A stretch of DNA of 64,000 nucleotides from positions 1 to 64,000 of the forward strand of contig NZ_RLII01000009.1 of the NCBI RefSeq assembly GCF_004102745.1, in the 5' to 3' direction. Source of the stretch: Acetivibrio mesophilus. Its GTDB lineage: Bacteria > Bacillota > Clostridia > Acetivibrionales > Acetivibrionaceae. The notes below the pieces were generated by a model, which worked only from the letters and a program-made list of their open reading frames with translations, did no database searches and was not told where the DNA came from. Of the stretch, positions 50,101 to 55,609 are shown one piece after another (the first letter of the stretch is position 1; the number at the start of each line of letters is the position of its first letter). The translations under genes and the position numbers were made by a program.

Positions 50101-52005
50101 AGTCCTTTTTTCAAGAAGCATTATGTTTATATTCGGCTGATTACCGGCTATAGTGCTAACCTTCGAGGCTGAAGCGACATTGTATACAGTACCTCCACTG
50201 CTGTAATACTGTTCATTCATATATATTGACTGAAGTGTCAACAACTTGCTTTTGATTATGTATCCTTCATCCGCCGGAACATTTATTGAATATGGCACCG
50301 AGCTTTCGCCTTCCGGAATTGTAACGGTAACTTTTGCTTCTTCAGAGCCGTTGTAAGCTGTAATTTCGAAGCTTATTCCTCCATAAGGAGCTGTACCGGA
50401 TGGCATGGATAAAACTCCACTAATGAACCTTTTTTCAATAAGTTCAAGGTCTATATTGTTTAAGTCCTCATTATCAACGGTAATCAAAGTTGCAGAACTT
50501 AGATATCTGACTGTTGAACCCTTTTTATAATACCCCTGTTCAACATACAAGTTATTGGATGTCTTATAGGAAACATTATAGCCTGAACCTGTGGGAACAT
50601 ACATGGAGTAGGTGGCTTCTGACTTTCCCTCCGGTATTGTAATTGATTTGCTTTCAACTTTGGTTTTATTCAATGCTACAATTACTTCTACACTTATGCC
50701 ACCTTCTGGAGCAACATCCTTTGGCAAGGATACCTTTCCCGAAACAATACGTTTGGCAATAAGTATAATATTTTTATCTACGGCATCTCCCAAAACAGTG
50801 TCTATCGGTGTAGCCGCTTTACTGTCCTTTACCGTGCCGTTTTCGTTATAATAGCCTTTATTTAAGTATGCTATATCGCTTGTTTCATAGTATAGTGTAT
50901 AACCCGAACCGTCGGGAACATATAAAACATATTCAATGGATGAAGCTCCCTCAGGGATTACTACGGTTTGAGAATCTTTATCCGAGCCATAGGTTGCCCA
51001 TACAGTAACTTTTACACCATCTTTAGGTGCCGTACCTTCAGGCAAAGATATGGTACCAGTTATTCTCTTCTTTGCAATAAGATTCAAGTTAATATTTCCC
51101 TTATCTTCAGCGCTAACATCAATAAGGGTAGCAAGAGTGTTATATCTTACAGAACCAGACACGCTGTAATACGCAGTCTGTAAGTACATCCCATTTGAAG
51201 TCTGATAGCTTACAAGATATCCTTTATCCGATGTACTGGGCGGAACCTTCAGCATATAATCTGCAGAATTGTGCCCTTCAGGAATGATTACAGCAACTGT
51301 TGCCTTATCAGATCCGCTTGCTGCTGTTATGGTTACAGATACTCCACCAGCAGGAGCAACCCCGTCATCGGGAAGGGTTACAGCCCCTGAAATATCCCTT
51401 TTGGCTATGAGAGTCAGATTTATATCCGACTGCAAAGGTTCATCTGCTGTCAAGATTATCTGTTCAGCTGCAGAAGAACTTCTGACAGTGTCGCCTTCAC
51501 AGTAATAACCAGTGCCTACATAATCGGCATTTGATGTCTGATAATACAAGGTATACACTGCTTCTTGCGGAACAATTACAGTGTAATCAGCACTGCTTTT
51601 TCCTTCTGGAATGGCAACACTTACACTAGTAGTTTTTGAGCTGCTTTTGGCATATACCTTTAACGCCAATCCTCCCGCAGGAGCCACTTTACCCTCCGGT
51701 AAGAGAACTCTACCGGATATTGTAAATACACTTGACGTGCCTACAGTTAAAGAAGCAGCTTTTAGCCCGAGCATTTCTTCATCCGGGTTTTGAAACAGTT
51801 CTTCTTGGGCATAAACATTTTCAGTTACGGTCTTTTCAGGTGTGGAATTATCGGCTTCTTCGATGTCAGGTGGATTCTGAACTTCAAGAATGTCATAATT
51901 CTCTGCCAAAGCTACCGCAGACGACACCCCGGCAGGTACCATCTCCCCAAAAAGCATCATAAAACACAATAGAATAGAAATAAAGACCTTAAGGTTTTTC
52001 CTCAT
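38137..52005 (-). CDS. Giant SLH surface protein with ~34 tandem domains and seven Ig-like (Big_2) domains
   Basis: Predicted 4,622-residue secreted cell-surface protein. A signal peptide (about 1-34) and a short acidic lead precede about 34 tandem units of ~108 residues (about 93-3775). The unit consensus runs ISGTVSLPEGTAPKGG, then VTIPEGKSSA.YTLYVP, GY.V.Y, GYYS..GTV and INLTLIAKR. After these come seven Big_2 Ig-like domains (about 3775-4370), a Thr/Pro/Gly linker (about 4370-4440) and three SLH repeats (about 4440-4622; ITRAEAT, LTRQETV, ITRAEVA). The SLH part should hold it to secondary cell-wall polymer. The unit looks like a CNA-B/transthyretin-like beta-sandwich (inference). No catalytic motif is seen. 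The ATG follows GGGGGGT. The last unit is shortened and unit 31 has an insertion. Confidence 0.93.
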   Translation of the reverse strand: MRKNLKVFISILLCFMMLFGEMVPAGVSSAVALAENYDILEVQNPPDIEEADNSTPEKTVTENVYAQEELFQNPDEEMLGLKAASLTVGTSSVFTISGRVLLPEGKVAPAGGLALKVYAKSSSKTTSVSVAIPEGKSSADYTVIVPQEAVYTLYYQTSNADYVGTGYYCEGDTVRSSSAAEQIILTADEPLQSDINLTLIAKRDISGAVTLPDDGVAPAGGVSVTITAASGSDKATVAVIIPEGHNSADYMLKVPPSTSDKGYLVSYQTSNGMYLQTAYYSVSGSVRYNTLATLIDVSAEDKGNINLNLIAKKRITGTISLPEGTAPKDGVKVTVWATYGSDKDSQTVVIPEGASSIEYVLYVPDGSGYTLYYETSDIAYLNKGYYNENGTVKDSKAATPIDTVLGDAVDKNIILIAKRIVSGKVSLPKDVAPEGGISVEVIVALNKTKVESKSITIPEGKSEATYSMYVPTGSGYNVSYKTSNNLYVEQGYYKKGSTVRYLSSATLITVDNEDLNNIDLELIEKRFISGVLSMPSGTAPYGGISFEITAYNGSEEAKVTVTIPEGESSVPYSINVPADEGYIIKSKLLTLQSIYMNEQYYSSGGTVYNVASASKVSTIAGNQPNINIMLLEKRTVSGTLSLPEGYYAPPGGMIFTHETDGRTTFIVIPAGERSGSFTIYYNPGVYKLFYQCPEDDIFVSPGYYSKGGTVVDKNSADDIDVREGNQVGINLVLLLKKTISGKVVLSNGVAPKGGYTVKVKASGSKGSAEQTVMIEEGEKSADYILFVNPGEKYKVWYESSKEYTFVSPMYYNSDGMVRDSSRASLLDLSKENKTDIDLTLTEMRAVSGNIVVPSGVAPSGGISVDVVVSNGKDSTKASVTIPAGAGFVSYTAYVPAGKGYKVKYEVNSKSDYATDGYYGVSGTTLNASSAASLDLTSENKAEVNMTLIPKRSISGTVSLPSGMTLSSDTKVTVYAGDSYNATVTIPKNESSVEYTIKVPPNNAGSGYKVYYKLSSSSTMFITPGYYSSSGMTVSEIGAELVDVSSTDAKADLVLIPKSSINGSVKLPEGVTAKSDLKVTVTASNNKNKGSVTVTIPEGKNSAEYSVYVPSGTGYLVEYSVTAEEYLKKGYYSTSGTVKDSSAATLINLDGESKQNVNLQLLRNNKITGSVTLPKGVAPSGGLKVTICASNSADTVKTTVTIPQGYNTINYTLYVPEGKNYTVWYEATDRRVMPTGYYSDGGTTVDKSKAKPIDATINVSSININLIPKMEVSGNVKLLSAPAPAGGISVKLTIDNKVSNDTVDVVIPEGFMSASYVLYVPAGEKYVLKYTTSSAGFVSPGFYSESGSKETEKEASLLNILGDRAGIDISLITKRTIRGTILLPEGYAPAGGVNVKVTAQSSSDKITASFIIPEGESSVPYTLYVSSGKEYIVKYETTDEKYISTGYYSISKTTRQESEADKLDTTEGDQVGINLKLISNRYISGSVSIPTGIAPFAGIKVRLKATNGNDTKTLDVVIPEVSSSTTYKLYVPEGKDYELSYSIINPDGKYFPAGYYNGVTATREKEECVLLDLSKESKEGINMTLIPNRLVTGSLVLPSGVAPSGGLRITVTASNSRDSVATTVNMPQGSSSIVYRMYLPEGNDYTIGYTISHEDYLNGYYNINETVLTKDEATTFNVEKNDILGLNIVLIAKRTISGIVSLPNGKTAPAGGIDVTISAGSYSTKVTIPQNKSNVTYTLKLSPNAIGSGYTVKYTITSATDFVQTGFYGKDKTVPRAQTANLVDVSFENKVGINLNILEKRIIGGVFRLGSGVAPSGGMNVTISAIGKTAEGKSMTYQQVINIPFGQNQADFGLKVDPSYYGSGYKLMYTMASEHGYAENGYYNEERTVQNEKEATLIYVDEEDQLGKEITAIGKNHISGNVSLPDGVKAPKGGIKLSIHAENSKDSGSVNVTIPEGESSANYMLIVPPGTQYKLYYSMAPNDKYVTNGYLSSEGTVVDSKNAELFDVKENIDKKNIVLISKRKVSGEVRLPIGVFAPKGGLKVEVTVQNTQNSDSVTVTIPQNGQSQSFELYLPPQNGYKMYYTLSSGTDYVSKGYYAGSGTVPDEKLALEIDLRDKDLNDAKLSLIENSIIKGSVVLPYGQAPEGGIEVRITADNGKFKNIADVTIPENGNRIDYVLPVPPASGYTVSYQVSTGLDFRPKGYYSNKGTTTSVSEASKLDLTAGGKEGINLSLIYYNSISGTISLPEGIAPKEGVTFSVFAANSKNKREIAVTIPSGKSSANYTIYIPDGYGYKIYYVMAPDSKYVDKGFYAGTETVIDEKDAANVDVNGDSVTDISFAIIAKRTISGTISLKDGEKAPQEGLAVRVTALDGDEQTVVIPYGKSSATYSLNVVPNAAGKGYKVRFETMKNYGYVRYGYYAQDGSVRSEAKAELVDVSRGNKDNVNYELTRPRTIKGTLRLPESATASRDITVNIVASNSIDSADTVVYIPKGSKEAAYTLAVPPNDDTDDYKVRYENWYDNSFASTGYYGSSETVRNADLAKGVNVRKENASGINITLIAKKTVSGKVSLPFGTAPKGGLTVTVYAENNTDKIISYVTIPEGQSSMDYSLSVPVGKGYRIGYEMSIKNDFVPWGYYGIYGTAYMPANAHLMNVSNDISGIDLSLIAKKSISGTVSLPEGTAPKGGIKVEIYAEDAGDTWVTIPEGKSSAEYTMKVLPNLQGSGYKIKYVVSSDYDLVGYGYYNKNGTVRNSKLAQSVDANNKDVENIDIELMKPRRISGKVSLPEGVAPLGGVSLNIAIFNETDGNSQIITIPEGKSSASYSISLPPNDPGYEYIVRYENWSNKVYTTYGYYNSKETTNNMSHAGPVNVNEKDASNIDMVLLRKAMVSGIIEVPENAIIPEEGLNVRIYVSNDVETYSTNVRIPYGAVSVPYSVHVEAGSGYRLFYVLDSNESFMEYGYYDEKGVYTDKKKAKVFSVYDENISGHKLKLLEKRTISGKLILPTGVFGDESYFEVTISATNGYDIGEAKILVPYGKTQVNYTLSIPAGSGYTLLYEIPQRKGYASLGYYSVEGTVRNKGEAEALDLRENDMTDIDISLIQDMTISGTIRLPQGTAPEGGIQVVVTATDESGNESSETVTILEGESLVDYYLNVPPNAHNSGYKVRYSVSSNEYATLGYYSESGTKVLADEATLVDVSSGNAEDINLMLIEKKIVSGIVSIPEGVVGVGGLSVTINATSKLFSVDDTVTVIIPEGSSMVPYILRVSPNVEGADYILSYQVSGDAYINNGYYNEAATVVDINMATPVDVSSGDYTNANISLIRSRKISGKISLPEGATAPKGGLPVTVFAEKTDYTGYRITKSVTIPEKQSSVDYILYVPESTSRVVGLKLQASTGNGTEDKADDYVLNTEVFVPVIGGSPNSVYKVGYSYTVDDQYYRSGFYSNKGTVPAIGMAGTVDVAKKDIQNVDFALLKKNRTIKGTIKLPEGKTASGNVEVEITAENDVLDFTPQKTVIISKGKSAVEYEITVPSIDNYRIKYTIKSTSEGCVTSGYYAKTGTVGKPELSTLISTISGNVEGINLNLIPGIEIRGRVSLPTGQKVNRNDFWMWVSASNENYESSAYVTISKGGSSANYSLYVPEGSEYVVSYSILPLFGEYVEKGYHNKSVTTANKDSATKYNVTKNISGINLTLLPLDRAISGVISLPDGTASVGYTINVPANNRDNGYQVEYSVVSGNNDGSYNERGYFSQSGTSSDKARTSIIDVSSRNSTGNDMTLLTNAMVPINAIMLDKYQVTVQSGKTVNLKVKYLPENATNKAIKWTTSNTNVAEVSSEGVVKAKATGTAVITARTYNSVMTSFTVKVIPADGEGLSIDKLSISINPGEKEQLEAIFTPRSEDEKVIWKSDNTEVAVVSEKGLVTAKKSGTAVITAVSSKDPSIYATSSVIVITPVTSVEIDKSKLEIKAGYTDKLTAKVLPETASYKGITWTSSDESIVRISQSGEVTAVNIGTAVVTASSIYNPSIKAVCNVKVIPVPVERISLDKETVTLYPDEYILINAEVLPSNASDKRVAWKSDNTSVATVTAEGLVKAVNIGETKIVATSLYDSSKKAVCVIKVVERPVTKVTFKNVPESILVGQSKSLEVTVSPANATNKTLIWSSSDKNIATVTEDGLVTGKGVGTVTITASWKNDPSVKAVCTLKVEPVKVLGIKLKQTNVSLGIGDEIKLVADVIPENATNKDIVWSTSDRNIATVTSDGTVRAISLGKATITATSKESSSIKATCTITVTGLAVSQVKLNSKPSTLTVGSTHKLTVTINPANAADKTLEWSSSDTSVATVSSSGVVTAKRVGTVTITVNSKSKPSCKDSCTIKIVEAATPSPTPTAVVDEPIVIPGGAGGGGGAPIVSIDGTPTPSATPIVTATPTAGNTPPVNPSTKPTQAPTDSNSLDFFTDIKGHWAADFFADLLKKEIVSGYPDRTLRPNAQITRAEATVMVMKAAGFEVSDSIELTCSDKDSVPAWAKAYIATAMHKGVIKGYEDGSFRPSNRLTRQETVVLVLRAFGIEEAQDKTLTFADSEKIPAWSRGYVKKAVELGIIKGYNDNTFGPQKEITRAEVATIISKCMQLKGK

Positions 52006-52511
52006 ATATTACCCCCCATATTGTTGTTTTACTTTAGTAGGTCTTGTTATCATAGGTTTAATTAAATCCCGACAATATGCAACACACCCTTTCGCTATAG
52101 GAATTAGGCAAATATCAAAACAACCCCCTCACCAACAGTTGATTTATCATAAAGCCTCAATACCCGGCATTAATTTCAACTCTATAGTTTGCAAAGGGTT
52201 ATATAAAAACAACGCAATATGTAATATATTATATATTTGATGAAAATGAATAAAAGTACAGAAAAATGCCCTTCTTTTTTTATCATGCCCCCCAAAACAA
52301 ATAAAGCAGTCAATATCTTAGAATATTTGTGTTTATTATGCATTTTTTAGAACTATAGAAATATTATATCATAAAAAAAGTTTTAGTATATAGAATTTTA
52401 TTGATTAGTAAATAAAAAGCATTTTAGAAAACTAAATATAATAAATAATAAAGGAATTCAACCTGCTATAGGTCGAATTCCTTCATTATTTATGGCGATT
52501 AAGTTAAAAAC
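52006..52511. other. 506-bp intergenic region upstream of the giant gene
   Basis: AT-rich, with no ORF of note. It holds the long untranslated or promoter region of the giant gene and the terminator of the DUF2680-like gene. A 14-base word at 52209-52222 (ACAACGCAATATGT) recurs at 8524-8537. I looked for a c-di-GMP riboswitch in the leader and found none. Confidence 0.6.
52451..52483 (-). terminator. Terminator after the DUF2680-like gene
   Basis: AAGGAATTC pairs with GAATTCCTT, with inner ACCT/AGGT pairs. The minus strand continues TTTATTATTTAT. Confidence 0.85.
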
Positions 52512-53042
52512 TTATTTACATTTGTGTTTTTTTAGATAGGATTTACGCATAAAGCTAGGATAACCGCTTCCATCCCATTCCTCAATTTTCTTATTAAACT
52601 CCTTAATGATCTGGTCAGCCTTTTTCCGGGGTAGTTTACCTTCCTTTACTTTTCTGTCAACTTTTTCTTTAAACCTTTTTGTAAGTTTCTCTCGCTTTTG
52701 CTCTACGGTTAGTTTATTAAATTCCTCAATTTCTTTAATCTTTGCATCTATTTTTGCATTGAGATCATCTGCTTCTTCCTTTGTAATCTTTCCTGCATCT
52801 AATAGCTCTCTAACCTTCTGCTTCTTATTCTTTAGCTTCTCTATAGGGTCAATTTCAGCTTCAGAACCCTTATCCTTGACCCTGTGTTCCTTTATTTCAC
52901 TTTTGCCTTTTGGGCTAATATCGTTCTTTTGCTGAGTAGTATTGGTTTTCGGTGACTCTGTAACTGCCGGCGATGCAAAAACAGAAACAGTAGACAAAGC
53001 AGTTATCAGAGCAGTTGCAATGATCATTTTATGGAATTTCAC
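52512..53042 (-). CDS. Secreted DUF2680-like small protein
   Basis: A 176-residue exported protein: a signal peptide ending near VSVFASPA, a Thr/Lys/Pro-rich stretch, then a highly charged helical region (about 70-160). That region contains two EF-helix-like DUF2680-type repeats (LLDAGKITKEEADDLNAK and KVKEGKLPRKKADQIIKE). The start is the GTG at 53042, close behind AAGGAGGTGG; the ATG 39 bp upstream has no ribosome-binding site and would hide the signal peptide. Function unknown; exported clostridial relatives are common. Confidence 0.75.
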   Translation of the reverse strand: MKFHKMIIATALITALSTVSVFASPAVTESPKTNTTQQKNDISPKGKSEIKEHRVKDKGSEAEIDPIEKLKNKKQKVRELLDAGKITKEEADDLNAKIDAKIKEIEEFNKLTVEQKREKLTKRFKEKVDRKVKEGKLPRKKADQIIKEFNKKIEEWDGSGYPSFMRKSYLKKHKCK

Positions 53043-53240
53043 TTTGCCACCTCCTTCAAAACTAGTATAACCATACTGCATAAAATAATTATTGTGTTTT
53101 TCTTGTATTGATTTTGAAATATATTAATTATCGATGCATATGTGTTATATTTTCCAATTAGTGGAGGCAGATTTCTAACAAAAATCCCTTATATGTTAAA
53201 AATTCCATTTTAAAATCAATCTTATATTGTCAGCTAATCT

Positions 53241-55430
53241 CTATACATACTCAATATTTGTCAAAAGCTTTGCAATTACTACTGCAATCTCAGCCCTTGT
53301 AGCTAGGTTTTTTGGATTTATCTTGCCATCAAATCCATTGACAACCCCTTCCTTTGTAAGAATAGCTACCCCTTCTCTTGCATAGCTGCTTATACTTTTT
53401 GCATCGCTGTAATTTTCAAGAAATTGTTCATCGGCTTTGTCAATCTTTGCACCAGCTATTCTAAGAGCATTCACCACAATAACCATCATGTCCTCCCGGG
53501 TTATATTGGAATTGGGATTAAAATTTCTTCCGTCTCCCTTCACAATCCCCAGTGCCTTGGCAATGCCCACCGCCTCATAATAATACGCATCTTGTTTAAC
53601 ATCGTCAAAATTGTCTTCAAAATCAGCCTCTAAGTTCAGCGCCCTGATAATCATGATGGTAAAATCCGCTCTTTTTGTGTTCACTCCCGGGTTGAACATC
53701 CCATTTTCATCGCCCTTGACAACACCTTCCTTATAAAGCATGTCAATTGCATCCACGGCCCAGGAGTATTTCATACCAACATCCGGAAAATGTTTGGACT
53801 GATTGGTGCTGATGGCAAGTCCTTCACTCTCATTATGCAACCTGTCCAAGGCGGTAACAACATAATATACACTGTCAGCATTTTCAACCTCATAATCTAC
53901 GAATTTTTGCTCGCCCTGGCTGTTTTTCCTGACAGTCGCAATAAGCTTGTATGCACTGTTATCAGAGGTAGTGTCTGCCTTCTCTCCGGTATTAAAGCGG
54001 TAAATTGCATAATACGCAGTATCCGGGTCATTATCCGTCCATGAAATTTCCACTCCCTTGGAAAGGGTATCTAATTTCCCCAGTGTGGGTGTATTGGGAG
54101 CGCTGCCACCCTTCCATGGCATTACAGGAATCAGGGCTTTCTGCGACCAGAGGTCATTCTTTATAGCTTTTACGGCCTGTTGCTTGCCCGAATCTCTAAA
54201 GTTCATAAAGCGGAACATAACAGTACCCATTATCTCAGGTTTTACAGCATTGAATTTCAATTGCCTTGTCAACTCTGGCACAGCATTTTCACCTTTAAAA
54301 TACTGATCACTGTCATCGTTTATCTTATAAAACGCCTGACCTATATAAAGATGCACATTCTTTCCCCTGCATACATCCGCCCACCACGAGCCAATCTCCC
54401 CGTAAGGTGCTCTGATGTTTGCAAAAGTAAAATAAACCTGGGGAGCAATATAATCAATAAGCTCCTCTTCAACCCATTTTTTTGTATCAGCAAAGCATTT
54501 ATCGTAATTTGTAAAGCCTGAGTTGGTGTTGGAACCATCACTATGCCCATCACTTTTATTTCCCCATATGCCGGATGGGCTGATGCCAAATTTAACCCAT
54601 GATTTTGTCCCTCTTATCTTTTGCGAAAGCTCCTTCACCAACAAATACGTATTATTCCTTCTAAAATCGCCTATATTGGAAAACTGCCCTTTATTATACT
54701 TGTTATAGGTATCCTGATCCTTTAATTCGCCTTCATATTGCTCGTAGTAGAAATAGTCATCAAAATGCACTCCATCCACATCATAGTTTTCTACTACTTC
54801 CATAACACGATTAATCACCCATTGCCTTGCTTCTGGTATTCCCGGGTCAACAACAAACCTGTTCGTAGCTGTCTTAATCCATCCGGGATGCTCCTTGTAT
54901 ACACTCTTTTCAATTTTTAGAGATGAAATGGTTGAATCCGTTGTATTCATTGATACCCTGTAAGGATTAAACCATGCGTGAATCTCCAGATTACGCTTAT
55001 GAGCTTCTTCAACCGCAAATTCCAATGGGTCAAAGCCAGGATCCTTTCCAAAGGTCCCTGTAAGATAGCGCGACCAAGGCACAATATCCGATTTATAGAA
55101 TGCATCTCCCTCAGGGCTTACCTGAAAGAATACGGCATTTAGATTCATATCTACTGCGCTATCTAAAATATCCACAAGTTCTTCCTTGCTTTTGCTTATT
55201 CGTTCCGCAGGATTTTCAATCTTTCTCGTATCGGCAGAAGGCCAGTCAAGATTTACAACTGTACTAATCCATGCTCCCCTGAGATGCCTTTTTACAACTG
55301 GAGTATCCTCAGGTATAAACTTTTGGTATGCACTCCAAGGCTCTGTCTTTGCGACACTGACCGCAAAAGTACAAACTATCGTTACTAATATCAATGAGAT
55401 GCAGATAAGTCTTCTGTAATGATTCTTCAT
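53241..55430 (-). CDS. GHL10-type glycoside hydrolase-like protein with FN3 and SLH domains
   Basis: A 729-residue S-layer-anchored protein. A signal peptide (about 1-28) is followed by a GHL10/DUF187 TIM-barrel domain (about 45-390; RGAWISTVVNLDWPS, AVFFQVSPEGDAFY, HAWFNPYRVS, DGVHFDDYFYY). Then come a fibronectin type III-like domain (about 445-540) and three SLH repeats (about 548-729). GHL10 proteins are thought to act on peptidoglycan or cell-wall glycans; the Asp-Asp pair in VHFDDYF is a good catalytic candidate. It is the second SLH protein in this cluster. The SLH2 motif reads TREDM rather than TRAE. Confidence 0.9.
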   Translation of the reverse strand: MKNHYRRLICISLILVTIVCTFAVSVAKTEPWSAYQKFIPEDTPVVKRHLRGAWISTVVNLDWPSADTRKIENPAERISKSKEELVDILDSAVDMNLNAVFFQVSPEGDAFYKSDIVPWSRYLTGTFGKDPGFDPLEFAVEEAHKRNLEIHAWFNPYRVSMNTTDSTISSLKIEKSVYKEHPGWIKTATNRFVVDPGIPEARQWVINRVMEVVENYDVDGVHFDDYFYYEQYEGELKDQDTYNKYNKGQFSNIGDFRRNNTYLLVKELSQKIRGTKSWVKFGISPSGIWGNKSDGHSDGSNTNSGFTNYDKCFADTKKWVEEELIDYIAPQVYFTFANIRAPYGEIGSWWADVCRGKNVHLYIGQAFYKINDDSDQYFKGENAVPELTRQLKFNAVKPEIMGTVMFRFMNFRDSGKQQAVKAIKNDLWSQKALIPVMPWKGGSAPNTPTLGKLDTLSKGVEISWTDNDPDTAYYAIYRFNTGEKADTTSDNSAYKLIATVRKNSQGEQKFVDYEVENADSVYYVVTALDRLHNESEGLAISTNQSKHFPDVGMKYSWAVDAIDMLYKEGVVKGDENGMFNPGVNTKRADFTIMIIRALNLEADFEDNFDDVKQDAYYYEAVGIAKALGIVKGDGRNFNPNSNITREDMMVIVVNALRIAGAKIDKADEQFLENYSDAKSISSYAREGVAILTKEGVVNGFDGKINPKNLATRAEIAVVIAKLLTNIEYV

Positions 55431-55547
55431 AAGAAATTTTAACCCCCATAAATAATATTTCTCTACTCACAATGTTATGTTTTCGGCACACAGAAGTCAA
55501 CCTGAAAATCTTGTTCATTTTACTTTTCCCTAAAATACTGCCGTGAA

Positions 55548-55587
55548 AAGGGGTGCCACAAAACCAATTAAGTTTGCAGCACCCCTT
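55548..55587 (-). terminator. Terminator after nrdJ
   Basis: AAGGGGTGC (55548-55556) pairs with GCACCCCTT (55579-55587). On the minus strand a short T-tract (CCCCTTTTC) follows. Confidence 0.8.
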
Positions 55588-55609
55588 ATTATATCTGAAC
55601 CTCAAAAAA

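Noticed and set aside
38137-52005. Tandem repeats of the giant gene as a CRISPR-like or satellite array
   Set aside because: The units are ~320 bp, diverged in DNA sequence and continuously coding; they are protein domains.
52006-52250. Possible c-di-GMP or other riboswitch in the leader of the giant gene
   Set aside because: GC-bearing segments are present, but none of the conserved class I or II c-di-GMP core motifs could be found.
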